From the NCBI GenBank assembly GCA_903813345.2, contig CAIIXF020000011.1:29630166-29694165 (forward strand): 64,000 bases of DNA. The letters run 5' to 3'. A program made the position numbers and the translations under genes. Within the stretch, counting starts at the first letter, position 1. Every line of letters starts with the position of its first letter. This document shows positions 10,319-23,204 of this stretch, piece by piece. Source of the DNA: Owenia fusiformis (lineage: Eukaryota > Annelida > Polychaeta > Sabellida > Oweniidae). A model generated the notes under the pieces. That model was not told the DNA's origin. It did no database searches and worked only from the letters and a program-made list of their open reading frames with translations.

Positions 10319-12683
10319 ATATCCATTCGTAGTCCAACAACATTAGACCTAGCCTGGGCCTCGTTTCTTATCTGACATGTCTTATGGCCCCTGCTAGGTC
10401 TAACCTCCATGACCATTTTGCCCTTGATGTGTTAATTTAGTCGTTCAGCAGGTTCCGACATGCGGAACTAATTAAACTCCGAAAACATGGTAATATTACA
10501 CAAAGGATGTGATTCAAGCATGCATACATACCTTATAAATACATACACACCATCCTGTACCCCCCTTAGACCATATTGATGCATAATTACGAAAATATTG
10601 GAGACAGGTTTGGAATTTTACGAAAATATCGGTCAACTCCGGTAACATCGAAATTGCAAATCGTATCAGGAATTAACCGTCATTGCGACACTGCATCAAC
10701 GAACAGTAGGTTTGCAATTAATAACTATTTTGTGTGTATACAAGCGCTATATAAATCAATCAAAGATACCTGCTATCCTCAAAAATAGTTATTTTATCCC
10801 GAGTAATCGCGTGATAATTATCAATCTATTTGACAACAATTTCGTTTCAATAGTTTACATTTTAACCCGGGACGAACAGACACAATGGCGGACATGCGGA
10901 AATGTCATTTTAGAGATTGGTAAGTTTAACCTCATTTTACTTGTATAAATGACCATTTAATACAATAATATTGTGTTTAATCGCTTGATGTTATGTGTTT
11001 TTATATTGTTGTCAAGTATCAGTTGCATGTTATCGCGGAAAAATGGTTTCGGTGGATCCAAAACTTGCATCAATGGAAAGAATAGTAAGGAGGTTAAACT
11101 CAATAATGGCCCCAAGAAAATTCTTAATAATAAATAACGCCGTTATTGAGTTTAACGACGTTGAACTAATCCATTCGTGGATAAAAATCATATCACTCAT
11201 AAATCATAGGATATCCTCTATATATTACACTTAATGTGAGAAAATATATGCAAAGTACAGTACAGTATTTGGCGTAATAGGCGATGTACCCATGGTATGA
11301 TTGGGTACACTAATTGGGAAACTTCCTGGCAGAATATTTAGTCTAAATTCTACATCTGCTGAAGACCAACATAATCAAAAATATTAACATATACTAGATA
11401 TCTGGTAGCGAGGTTAATAATGGAACAACTTTAGTAACTGCTTACTCGAAAACTTGCATGTCCAAATAGAAATATGATGCGATATCTACATTTTTATGAC
11501 AAGTCTTCAAAAAATAAAAACCATTATACACATAAAAAGATAAACGCTCTCCTCCAAGATTTTGATAATCCTAAATAAATCTAACTACGAATACAACTTG
11601 TTATCTTGAGGAGAAAATGGGAAAATTTGGATATAAAGTGAAGTAACATCTCTCATCATGTCGTATAGACATTTTGCTCCCCCCCCCCTCCGTCCCCTCC
11701 CCCCCCCTCCGTCCCATTTTAATTATTTTCGATTATTTTTTATACAACGTATGGAAACGTATTTTGTAAAGTCATTAAGGTCATTAATTTTATGATGATA
11801 ATGTCACTTACAAATATTTATTGCAGGTTGTGCAATTTTTTTTCTTGAAAATTTTTTTTTTGCAGATTTGTTCATTTTTCTACCAGAAATTGCTTCCTCC
11901 CCTCTCCGTCCCATTTTCACGATCACCGGGTGTGAGTTTTTAGAATTAATTTTTGCAAGTTTTTTTGCCTCCGTTATTCGCTTGAGCCACAGATAAATAA
12001 AACTTTTTGGCGTAAAAAGGTGATTGGGGGTAGAGGGACAAAGCTATGATAGTCAAAAGTTGATGCCATGTGATACTTTATAGTGTTACAAAAACGTTGA
12101 CGTTTAAAGGGACCGCCCCCATTGGTCAAAATGTACACTACACTATATCTTTATGAATAATTTATCAGTACTTTTTTTTATTAAAGACTGTTCGTGTTAC
12201 GAAAGGAATTTCCATTCGTGAATTATAATAGCGAAGTTCAAACTTTTATCAAAAAATAATTATTCATTTTTTTCCGAAACTATGAATACGTGTTCAGCAA
12301 GAGGAACAAGGAATACTCTTCTGGAGATACACTCCCCCTGCCTCTACCATAACAAAGTAGATTTAATGTATGTACTAATTTTTATCAGTTTTGGCGGAGA
12401 TTCTACAGTTCCGTAGCGCGTGCCATGACGTTCCCCATATTTCTGCAGATCCTGGTGCAATGGGAGTTCTGTAAGTATATCCTAGTACAGTATGCCTACA
12501 AAACAGTTACGTTCGGCGTACAACGCCCGTACGCCGAACGCCGAACACAAAAAAAGTTGAACACTGTGGTTTCCTTAGCTTATGACCTGAAATACATTCA
12601 CTTAATGCCATATCCGAGGAAAATGCATTTTTGTTCTCTTGCTCAATAAATCAACATGAATATATTTTATTCCACTGAAACAC
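10319..12683. other. AT-rich flank without a recognised gene
   Basis: Host DNA to the right of the retrotransposon. It contains C-rich tracts (about 11680-11722, with a weaker one near 11895). It also has a perfect 12-bp inverted repeat CGTTCGGCGTAC/GTACGCCGAACG around 12509-12540. That hairpin sits in sequence resembling a decayed copy of the GTGGTGACA repeat family. Apart from the weak exon candidate at 10884-10919, I see no gene. Confidence 0.5.
10884..11234 (+). other. Weak candidate two-exon short gene
   Basis: An ATG in good context (ACAATGGCGGAC) opens a 35-bp frame that ends at a strong splice donor, GTAAGTTT (10920). Possible acceptors lie near 11017-11023. The following sequence is open in two frames, one giving about 40 further codons and one about 70. 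No family is recognised and there is no domain signal. It could be a first exon of an unknown gene or chance. Confidence 0.2.
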
Positions 12684-13485
12684 TTTAATTAGTATGTGCC
12701 AAATCGCTCCCAAAGTGGCTTAGTTAGTCTAAACCGATGTTGAGGTAGATTACTAAGAAGTGGCCCATAGTCATTATAGATTGGTTCATTGACTTTTCGT
12801 TTTCACTTGTCTGCAGTTAAAAAGGTGACACGAAAGGGCTAAACGGCTTGCCCCAAGGTGCAACCGTCAAAAATATGAGTTTGAAAAAAATCATGTTTTT
12901 CAAATAATAGCAGTGAGTATATGAAATAAGAGGCATATTTGATATTGCTATGTATGATAGTGTATTTGGGTGTGGTCATTTTTATTAAAAACAATAATGA
13001 TGAAGAATTATACATTTCTGACCTTAAAATGACATTTTAATGCAAAAGTCGCGGTTGTTATTAATAATATTCCTATTTTACCTATTTAATGTTTTCTAAA
13101 TGTTTTAATTACCATTATGTTAGTTTTTGACAAAGTAAATAATTATAGGGGTCACACAAGGATCCACTTTATTTACAACGTTTTCATATTTAGTGATGAT
13201 TTGAAAAAATACTAAGTTTAACACAATTTCATTTGTTAAATATTAAATAAAATGATGGTATTGTGTTTGTTTCATTGTTTCAACTAAAAATCGCAATTCA
13301 TTGCTCTTGCTCTTAGAGCTGCAGGGCATATACCAGTACAAAAAGTCTTCAATAAAGTTGATCCTTGTGTGAGCCCTATGTTTATTTACTTTGCCAAAAA
13401 TGAATATAACGATTATTCAGATATATAAAAATCCTTTAATAGGTTAAATAGGAATACAATGATTGACTTTTGAATAAAAAAACAT
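12684..13485 (+). repeat. Left arm of a large inverted repeat
   Basis: This arm is the inverted counterpart of about 15190-15990. Shared landmarks include GGCTAAACGGCTTGCCCCAA (near 12838), AGAATTATACATTTCTGACC and GATGTTGAGGTAG. Inside the arm a 50-bp block near 13125-13175 (CACACAAGGATCCACTTTAT) recurs inverted near 13350-13400. Each arm therefore contains its own smaller palindrome. Confidence 0.8.
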
Positions 13486-15189
13486 TTTTCATGTTCATAT
13501 ATATGTAGTTGTTGCAGTAAAATTACCACACAAAAGTGGACTATCTTTCCATATATATATCAAATGGGCCTTCTCTTTGCATTTTACTGAAATTATTTGT
13601 AACAAAAGTTTATTGTGATAAAGCAGGCTGTGATTTTGATACTTTTTTAGCTTGCAGACAGTGATCAAGTCGAGACAACATCCTGTAGTAATGGGTGTAA
13701 CAGTGATGAGGCAGGAATCGATTTTATAAATGCAACTTTTGACAATTCTATTATTGATGGTTTGTCTAACAGTTAGCAATTTTGTCCAACATTGTGCTTG
13801 GACGCCAAATTAAAAGATACCGATTTGCATCACATCAAGTTTGATTTGTTTACCGATGTTTGTCAGAGTGATACCTTTAGCAGCTGCACTCGACTGATAT
13901 GCACCAAGATATATGTGAGCTTTCATTGCAACATTTACATTTAGAACAGTTACAATATTACTTAGTCTGGTAGAAAATTAAATAATTGAAGTACATTTCT
14001 TTGAGTTTATTCAATTTGAACATTACTTTTACAATACAGATACCTTCGTTTTGAAACATTAGCAGCAATTTTATTTTCAAACGGTCAGTTTTCAACTTTG
14101 AATGTTTCATTTTTGTTCATAAAAAGTGTATTCTACAAAAGTCAAGGTCATTTCAAGGTAAAATGTCAATGTTTAGGTAGTTGGCTTTTTAAGACACCTG
14201 GCCGTTGATTTGACCCTCCACAACCAATGATTAGGTGACCTGAAGTCAAGGTTTGAATGGATCAAGGTAATTTTAAGGTCAAATGTCAATATCTAGCAAG
14301 TTGACGTGAGAACAATTGTGACCTTTGGCGAGCAATGATAAGGTGGTTTCAACGTAATTTCAAGGTCAAAGGTCAATATCTAGGTCATAGGTAGTTGGCT
14401 ACTGTGGGTCTTAAGTAACATTTGATCACCAAAGATAAAGTGACCTGCAATGATAAGATGATTTCAAGGTAATTTCAAGGTCAAAGGTCAATATCTAGGT
14501 CATAGGTAGTTGGCTACTGTGGGTCTTAAGTAACATTTGATCACCAAAGATAAAGTGACCTGTAATGATAAGGTGATTTCAAGGTAATTTCAAGGTCAAA
14601 GGTCAATATCTAGGTCATAGGTAGTTGGCTACTGTGGGTCTTAAGTAACATTTGATCACCAAAGATAAAGTGGACGGTCAATGTCACTGTTTATGGGTCA
14701 AGGTCATCTCAAGGTCAGAGGTCAATATCTGAATATTTGGCATTTTGGGGATCCTGCTTCATGTGAGGACCCATTGATATGTGTTCTGAGGTCATTGTCA
14801 TTCCTACAAGGTCAAAATCTCTGTATTTGGCGTTTTGAGGCCCTGGGAACTGCTATGACCCTTGGCAACTCATGCTAAGGTGACATGAGGTCAATGTCAA
14901 TATCTATGGCTCAAAATTATAATAAGGTCAAAGGTCAATTCTCGGTAGTTGGCTCGTTTGAGGTCATATTAATGACTGCACTCAGTAATCTTCAGTCAAG
15001 CTGACGAAGTTTTTCATGAAAGAGTAACTTTATGTTGTGGTTCTAAATTGAATAGGTATAAGCATGTGCGTTTTCAAAAATGCAAATTTAAAGCAAATTT
15101 TGCAAAATTTAGTTATTGATATGTAGAGATAGTCCATTAGGGTATGGTTATTCTCTTTAAATCAATTATGGTACAACTTTGGTACTTCT
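13486..15189. other. Spacer between inverted-repeat arms
   Basis: About 1.7 kb with no convincing ORF. Its second half is dominated by AAGGTCA-rich repeats, including three 115-bp tandem units. The first 650 bp hold nothing I recognise. Confidence 0.5.
14330..14675. repeat. 115-bp tandem repeat with AGGTCA direct repeats
   Basis: Three near-identical 115-bp units each contain AGGTCAAAGGTCA (14363-14375, 14478-14490, 14593-14605). They also share GGTCATAGGTAGTTGGCTAC. More diverged AGGTCA-bearing sequence extends from about 14150 to 14960. The core equals a perfect DR1 nuclear-receptor half-site pair. Whether it is bound is unknown. Confidence 0.85.
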
Positions 15190-15990
15190 GACTATATAAT
15201 GCTTTTTTATTCAAAAGTCAATTATATTATTCTTATTTTGACTATCAAATGATTTTCATATATCCGAATAACTATTATATTAGTTTTTGGCAAAGTAAAA
15301 AATAGTAGGGATCACACAAGGATCAACTGTATTGAAGATTGGTCAGACTGGTATATGCCCTGCCGCTCTAAGATCAAGAGCAATGAATTATGATTTTTCA
15401 GTTGAAACAACGAAACAAACACATCATCATTATTTTGTTTAACATTTAACAAATAATTTTCTGTTTAACGTAGTAATTTTTCAAAACATCACTAAATATG
15501 AAAAAGTTGTAAATAAAGTGGATCCTTGTGTGAGCCCCATTATTATTTACTTTGCCAAAAATGAATATAATGGTAAGTGTAATATATAGAAAACATTGAA
15601 TAGGTAAAATAGAAATATAATTAATAACAACCGCGGCTTTTGCATTAAAATGGCATTTTAAGGTCAGAAATGTATAATTCTTCAATATTATTGTTTTTAA
15701 TAAAAATGATCACACCCAAATGGACTATCATACATATCCATATCAAATTTGCCTCCTATTTCATATACTCGCTGCTATTATTTGAAAAAAAAGATTTTTG
15801 TCAAACTCATCTTTTTGACGGTTGCACCTTGGGGCAAGCCGTTTAGCCCCTTCGTGTCACTTTTTTGAGTGCAGACAAGTAAAAATGAATAGTCAATGAA
15901 CCAACCTATAATGGCTATAGGTCAGATCATAGTAACCTACCTCAACATCAGTTTATGGGATTTTCGGGAGTTTTGGCGCACACTAAATGC
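15190..15990 (-). repeat. Right arm of the large inverted repeat
   Basis: The reverse complement of 12684-13485 with moderate divergence. The arm ends near 15990, only a few bases before a possible splice acceptor (TTCCAG, about 15990-15995) of the first recognised acyltransferase exon. It includes the ATG at 15896. The open frame upstream of the transmembrane segment is therefore repeat-derived. Confidence 0.8.
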
Positions 15991-18900
15991 TTCCAGGATT
16001 TTTATCTTAATTCTGGTTTTCTTTGCCATCATTGGCACAATCGTTGATGAAGTCAAGATAATGAGAAAATCATGCTGTTCTATGGATGACCAAAATACCA
16101 AAAACTACACAGGCGGTGGTCTTGACAATATTGGCTTCTCTGATACAAAGAATTTTGCAAAGCTACCTCCGTGTCCGGATGGATCATTAACGGACAGCAC
16201 ATTCGTATCCAAATCAATCTTGATTCAAAACGAGAAGTTGGTTCCATCTGGTCGTTGTAGCAAAGTTTCAGGTAAGTTTGTTTCACATATGTTAAATGAG
16301 ACTATTTTAGAATTAGATTCATATCACATACGTGAATATCGCTATTTCCCAATCATAAAAAGGCATTAACATGCAAAATGTCACCACCTGGCATTTGTTA
16401 AAGACGCCGACCACTGAACGCCGAACATCATCCATTGAACACCAACCGCCGAACGCCGTCCACAAAAAAGTTGGAGACTGTAACAATTTGTCAACATTTG
16501 TGGTGGTGACATAAAAATATTTTGTGCATTATCACCATTTGATAATTACAAAACTGCTATTTGTTTGCACATCCACCGCATACTAAAGTCATCTTCGACT
16601 TCCACTTGGTGTTTTAGTTGAAAAACTGAAAACTTGAGAATCTGAGAATCAAGATTTACTAAAGTTCTTCTATTTCAGAATTGGTTCTAAGGATGCTTTG
16701 CTCATTTTCTATACGACGAAACATACGCCATATATTTGCTGATGTAAATGAACAAGGAGTCCCTCAGTGTGTGAACGGCGCCAGAGTTCTCAGTATGGCA
16801 TGGTTGATCCTTGGCCTGATGCACATTCTGGGAGTTTTATACTCGGAGAAGTTCACCACGCGTAGGTTCTCACTCTTCTTCATACATGTGTGTTGACTTA
16901 GTTTCATAAGGCAAACATAAGGCTATAAATACAATTGTAATATAAGTGCAGGTAAATAAGTGGCATAAGATATAAATATTTGTTATATAAGTGCAGGTAA
17001 GTAACTGGTATAAGAAACAAATATTTTATTGTGGTTTTCAAAGTATACCTCAGTATCTGCTAATTACTGAGTAACAGAGTGTACAGCATTTTATGCAAAA
17101 ATGGTATCATCAGTTTTGAAGGCAAAGCTACTACAGTACCGTGATTTTGCAAGAAAACAATACAAAACATACGATGCCAAAAATAATGTTCTTCATTTGA
17201 AATCTTGTACCGTAACTGGGTTTCAGGAAATCTTCTGAGTTCATTTTCTCGGATCCAACGTTTTGAATATCAGCCCATACTAAATGCAGGATTCAGCGCC
17301 CACACGTTCTTTCTCTTATCGTAAGTATTACTCCCTCCATCTGAGACTAACATAAAAGATCACGTAATTTAATCTCATGATACGATTATTTTGTATTTCT
17401 TATCTGAGATTCGTTTGGATCAACACAATTACTTTTTGATCCTCCGGAATTATTTTCCAAAATGATCTCACCATGGCAGTCACTCTCCTTTTGATTCTGT
17501 AACGACCTGAGGGTACGTCCATCCGAGGAGCTGTTCTTCATAATCGATAGCCTGATATTGCCATCACTGATCATGGGCAACATTGCAAACCGATGAAAAT
17601 CAATTTTGCGATTTCTTTAAAGTGAAGTTACCGTTGCTGTTTCCAGTTTCCAGTACCTGTCATGCTACACCCTAATTATAAACAATTGGAAATCCCTTTT
17701 TGTGGGTGCCTTTTTGTTTGGTGATTTAAGCAAATTCTTCAAATCATAAATACGTCCAACCTTTTGTTGCAGATAGAAGAACCGTAAGATTAAAACATAA
17801 ATCGCCTTTAATGCAATATCCACTTCGGAATTTTTGTTAACCAACTCATGGAGTGTATGTGTGTTTTTTCAGAGGAGTACTTGTTAGTATAATCTTTCTG
17901 AGATTCTTGGAGAAACATTCGGGCTCTTGGACTATTTCTAAATCAATCTCACATGGTGTGTATTTTATTGTACATCGCTGGTGGAGGTACGTAGGATAAC
18001 TGAACAAGCGAAACTGATTTTAAGTTGGCCTGTAACTTTTTTATTTATTTTGGAGCCACTCAGTAATATTACGATTTCTCTGCGCCACATTGTCCAATCA
18101 AGATCATTTGAGTACCTAGATGCGTTCCTGAGACGTTTTGGACACCCGGGAATGACAACGTTTACCCAAAGTTTGCACGCTATATTGACGTAATTAATGA
18201 CTGCAATCGGCAAGAAAAAAAGAAAAAAGATTACAAGCCTCGTTAAGGCTTGATAAATTAGAACACAAACATAAATACAGTATTGTATATTGGGCGTTTG
18301 CAACTTTTTGATTTGCACAAGAGTACCCATATGATATCGAAATATGACTGAAAAATATGCATCATATTATACTCATGTCTGAGTTAGTCCTGCGTCAAGC
18401 CCTTATAACGTCCCTCTCATGAATGTTTCACCTCTAAAGTTGGTATGTAAAGTAGATAGCGACGAGTGTCCAAAGACTTGATGCAAAACTGTCTGAGGTA
18501 ACGGTTATTCCGCTTCAATTTTATTTTCATTTGATTCATTTATTATGTTTTTCACACTATAGGCTGACACCACTCTATTTCCTGCTTCTAATGTGTTTTG
18601 CCTACCTATTCGATTACATTGGAAATGGGCCCCTGTGGCCAGAACCCGATGATACAGATCGTCAGCGTTGTTCTGAAAACATCTGGGCTAATTTGCTTTA
18701 TGTCAGCAATCTGTATAGGCCGAAAGACGCTGTAAGTCAAGTTTAGGCTCCTGGCCATCTTGCTTCATCAAACTTTGGACTTATCATCAGAAAGGATGTA
18801 GTGATTGAGCATAGGAACCCCGGGATGGGAACCGACGATGCCTCCTAACCCACAACCCTTTCATTTATGTTACACATTCATCAAACACATGTCAAACTTA

Positions 18901-21900
18901 TTTCATTTTTACCATACCAAAAGTTTCTTTTGTACTACTTTTGAAAGGGGGTGACATTGTTGATGAGATTGAAAACAACATGCTATCCATTGTTTTCAGC
19001 CTAAGTTTGGTTACCAACATTTGACATCTTCCGAATCAGACTGCTATTGCTATTCTACCTTTTAACAAAGATTTCTTTGCGTGTACATAATCTATCTATG
19101 CAATTTCTTGTATTTTGAGATTTGAATAGATAATTTCAACAAACTGTCATTAGATCAAACATATTTTGATGAGAAATGTTTCGTTACATTAATGATAGGA
19201 AAATAATCATGGTAATACAGAAATGTGACTGTCTCAAATTATTTATCACATCATACCTGGTCCTTTGATATTAAACTTGAATAAAAGTATTGACCTTTGA
19301 AATTGTACATGTAACATTGACTTTTGTGTTTATTTCACAGTGTATGGCTTTTTCCTTCCCAATGGCCTGTGGTATGCAGTTTTACATTGTCTCACCTCTG
19401 CTACTTATCCCTTTGTATTAGTAAGTACTTATTATTTCATGTAATGATCTATTTTCTATGTCTATGTCAATTATCTGCAAAGGGCTAATAAGCCCATATA
19501 AAGCAGATATACAATTTAACAGTGATATTATTTGAATAGAATATCATTTCAAATATGTCAATGAAATATTTTGATTGAAATCGAAGAGAGGTTATGCAGT
19601 TATATATGCAGAATATAAAACTTATATGGTGGCTTGATTTGGCATATTCAAATTATTCTTCCATGGCCATATTATGCCTCAGTCACATTTGATCTACGGC
19701 AACCGTATGGCGGTGGTAGCTCCCCAAAATCGAAAGAGATATACAGCTATAAAATATAGGGAAAAGCAGTACGATGTTGGAAATCTATTTAGATTTGTTG
19801 AAGCTACGGTCGCCATACGGCTACCGTAGAGCAAATGCGACTACCGTAGAGCAAATATGACAGAGGCTTTAGTCTAATGGTTCACTGACCATGTATTGTT
19901 CTCCAGTTCTCCCATATTAGGAAGTGCACTGTTATTGCTATGTCTTGCCGGGAATCTCTCTGCGCTTGCTATCATCAACACCAAGCTTGAGACGAGGTAG
20001 GTGTGCAAAAATGTAGAAAATTAAATAATGTTTTTGTACATTCACCATGACAACATGGAATCGGGAAACACTTCACTTTGAGAACATGCCTCACCAAACA
20101 CTTGAGTGTGAAAAGATAGCCTCACCAGACACTTTATTATGACAACATGGCCTCACCAAACACTTAGGTATGACAACATAGCCTAACCAAACACTTAGGT
20201 ATGACAACATAGCCTCACCAAACACTTTAGTATGACAATATGGCCTCACCAAACACTTAGATTTGACAACATAGCCTCACCAAACACTTTAGAATGACAA
20301 CATGGCCTCACCAAACACTTTAGTGTAACAACATGGTCGCAACAAACACTTAAGTATGACAACATGGCCTCACCAAACACTTTAGTATGACAACATGGCC
20401 TTACCAAAGATTTTAGTATGACAACATGGCCTCACCAAACACTTTAGTATGCCAACATGGCCTTATCAAAGACTTTAGTATGAAAACATAGCCTCACCAA
20501 ACACTCATGACATGGCATTTCCAAACACTTTAGTGTGACAGCATGGTTTAATCAAGCACTTTAGTATGACATAGCCTCACCAAACAGTTTAATATGACAA
20601 CATGGCATTACCAATCATTTCAGTATGACAACATGGCCTCAACAAACACTTAAGTATGACAATATGGTCACACTTAAGTATGACAATATTGTCTCACAAA
20701 ACACTTGACAACACCTAACAATAAACATGTCACAAGAAATTCCCATATATGTTTTTGTGATTGCAGAAATGAAACAAGCATCCTTGAATTTGCAAATGAT
20801 TACTTCCATGAAGTGATCATCACCCCATGGTGCCGAATAGGACCCCATCTTGTAGGCTTGGCTTGTGGATATATAATACAAAAATTTGAAAATCACAAGC
20901 TATCTTTCAAAGGGAAAATGGTATGTATCATCTCAAACTCAAATGTGACAATACAATATATAATAACTACATCAACCTTTTTGGAAGTAAACCCTATGTG
21001 GTGTGAACCCACAGACGATCTTTCTGAGGAACCATTGTACACTCTAATTCCACCGTTAATACTGCACTCTAATTCCACTGTAAATATTGCACTCTAATTT
21101 CACTGTTAATAATGCACTCTAAATCCACTATTACCACTAAATATCGCAAAAATAGTTGGGAATCCTGGAATTTAAATCTTTTTTAGATCATCATCCCAAC
21201 AGCTTGGATCATTGCCCTGCTGTGTATAACACTTGTGACATTTGGTTCATATAGCCAATATGGTGAATATGGTCAGCCTTGGTCGACAACAACAAATATT
21301 ATATATGAAACTCTCAGCGCTCTTGTGTGGTCCATTGGTGTTGGATGGATTGTTGTGGCATGTGCATTGGGCTATGGAGGTACATGAATGAATGATAACC
21401 AAAATGCCTTTCTATGTGAACCCTGAAAGCATTGTCATAGCTGACAAGAGCAAATAGAATAGATTTTTCTCTTAGACTCTCTTGAAGGTAACATCTCTAG
21501 AACATCACATAAATTAAAACTGTGATACAATCCCCTCCAAAAATGTGGAAACTAAAGTCCATTTTTGGACCATGTGGCAAAACCTATCTATATTTGGTGA
21601 TTTTTAACAAATTCATCAACAGTCATTTTCTGGCACTTGGCATTATTGAGGAACAAAATTCAAATTCAAACATTATCAGGCTTTAAAACAATTTATCTTT
21701 GGAATATTTATCTGAAATATATGGATTGAGAGAGGTGTATCTTGCAGTGCTATATTCATGATAAACATGTTGCTCATTGTAGGTGTGATCAACAGTATCC
21801 TCTCATGGAAAGCATGGGTGCCACTGAGCAGAGTATCATTTGCTGCCCACCTCACCTACCCCCTGGTATTACTCACATATAACCTCAACAGACGTTCTCT

Positions 21901-23175
21901 CCTTTACCTCAGTGACAGAAATATTGTAAGTTATTTAAACCATCATTATTGCATCAGCTGTGTTGTACGCCACTGTAGAGCCATCATATAAACCTTTCAT
22001 AAACAAGATTCATTTTTTCTGCAAATTGACCAAGTCTTTTACTTGTTTTTATCAATTTTTTCTTCTAAAATTGGATCATGGGTCATCTACCATTCATAAG
22101 AGTCAGTGTGAGAAGTTAGACAAACCATTCATATTTGTATGCCAAGGCCCTTGGCTATTATTTATCCTAAGAACCAGAACTCATAGTTTATCCATGGGCT
22201 TTCAATTAGAAGGGTATGCAACTCTGTGTAATAACATGAGACCTTCAAAATGAGCAATGCCATGCTTCCCTTTAAGGTAATATTTCAAAAAGTATTAGAT
22301 AAAATGTATATGTTTTAGTATTATTTTGAGTAAAAATCAATTTTCAATATGATTGAAGCATAAAATATATTCAGTATCATGTAAAAGTAAACAAAAAAGA
22401 CCAATAAGAATAAGAGGTATCAAGATGTTCTTTTGGAGTATTGCATTGTGGGTAATTATTCAAGAACACATTCCAATAAAAACATAATTTGTGGGAGAAT
22501 GTTCACTTTCTGTATTGTCATAATTATGATGAATTCCATTTTTTATTAAATTATCAACATGTATGTAGAAACTCATGTTTTTATTTTTGAGTTATTTCTT
22601 TAAATTATCAATAAAAAGTGCAAAATAACATTTTCTTGGAATGTGTACATTCTCCAATATTGAAAACCAAGGCAATGCTCATGTATGAAATATGGGAAGT
22701 TGCCTACCCTTCTAGTTGAAAGCCCATGGTTTATCATAACAAAAAAAAATTTTTAGTCTTGTTTTTACCAACCCTTGAGTTGAAGATTATATGTGATTTC
22801 TCTTTTCCACATTTGTTGAGCTCCCATCAATATTCTCATATCATGTTTTAGAGCAATCGTGATCTACCCATAGTTCCTTACCAGGACATTATTTTTGTTT
22901 TTCAGGCATACTGGTTCTTGGGCCACTTCTCCCTGACATATGCCATAGCTCTGGGATTAACCCTTCTCATTGAAGTACCCACACGTGAATTGGAGAAAGC
23001 CATATATCAGTTTGTTAAAACAAGCGAGGATGTGAGTCAGAAAAGCAAAGAGTCTTCCAGCCAGGATAAAACAAACAGTGATGGACATGTTATACAAGAG
23101 GCTCAAAACCATGGTAACAATATTAAGAAAGATAAACATAGAGTTGTGTCTGAATTTATGAACACAACTCTTTAA
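15896..23175 (+). CDS. NRF-like membrane acyltransferase (acyltransferase-3 family)
   Basis: Eleven exons splice in frame: 15896/~15996-16271, 16679-16861, 17227-17320, 17873-17986, 18563-18731, 19341-19420, 19907-19996, 20767-20920, 21187-21379, 21783-21925 and 22906-23175. Read from 15896 the product is 621 aa. Recognisable blocks in order are a first membrane helix (RIFILILVFFAIIG), CVNGARVLSMAWLILG, FSAHTFFLLSG, RLTPLYFLLL with NGPLWP, MQFYIVSPLLLIPLY, and ITPWCRIGPHLVGLACGY. SRVSFAAHLTYPLVL and EVPTRELEKAIYQ follow. This order and spacing are typical of nose-resistant-to-fluoxetine-like multipass acyltransferases. The family's N-terminal luminal NRF domain is missing here. Either its exons lie upstream of 10 kb, or this locus starts in the inverted repeat. 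The C-terminal tail is lysine- and serine-rich. The substrate is unknown. Confidence 0.85.
16359..16512 (-). repeat. GTGGTGACA-family repeat in acyltransferase intron 1
   Basis: It carries the family landmarks AAGGCATTAACATGCAAAAT, GTCACCACCTG, several CCGAACGCCG units, AAAAAGTTGGAGACTGTAAC and GGTGGTGACATAAAA. It lies in the orientation opposite to the copy in NDC80 intron 12. Confidence 0.75.
18024..18210 (+). repeat. Interspersed repeat, uninterrupted copy A
   Basis: It shares CACTCAGTAATATTACGATT, TCTCTGCGCC, a run similar to TGACAACGTTTACCC, and TTGACGTAATTAATGACTGC with 37110-37537 and, inverted, with 38266-39085. It carries neither insertion, so it serves as the empty-site reference for the other two copies. 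Confidence 0.75.
19672..19873. mobile_element. MITE-like element with inverted ends
   Basis: The left end (GCCTCAGTCACATTTGATCT) and the reverse complement of the right end (GCCTCTGTCATATTTGCTCT) match over about 20 bp. The match continues into CTACGG and CCGTATGGCG motifs. No ORF and no obvious target duplication are seen. It lies in intron 6 of the acyltransferase gene. Confidence 0.65.
20045..20700. repeat. 31-bp minisatellite in acyltransferase intron 7
   Basis: About twenty units resemble ATGACAACATGGCCTCACC followed by AAACACTTTAGT. The array is degenerate, with partial units near 20500 and 20650. It stops about 65 bp before exon 8. Confidence 0.85.
22254..22905. other. Long terminal intron of the acyltransferase gene
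   Basis: AT-rich intronic DNA before the last exon (22906). No repeat unit, gene or conserved site is recognised. Confidence 0.5.
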
Positions 23176-23204
23176 TGACTGTTAATGTCAATGTATATGT
23201 AGCT

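Noticed and set aside
10234-10416. 60-codon minus-strand ORF at the LTR-host junction
   Set aside because: It spans the right LTR end into host DNA with no conserved motif or splice sites, so it is chance.
20045-20700. Regular repeats with spacers resembling a CRISPR array
   Set aside because: The units are contiguous and degenerate with no unique spacers of constant length, and they lie in an intron of an animal gene.
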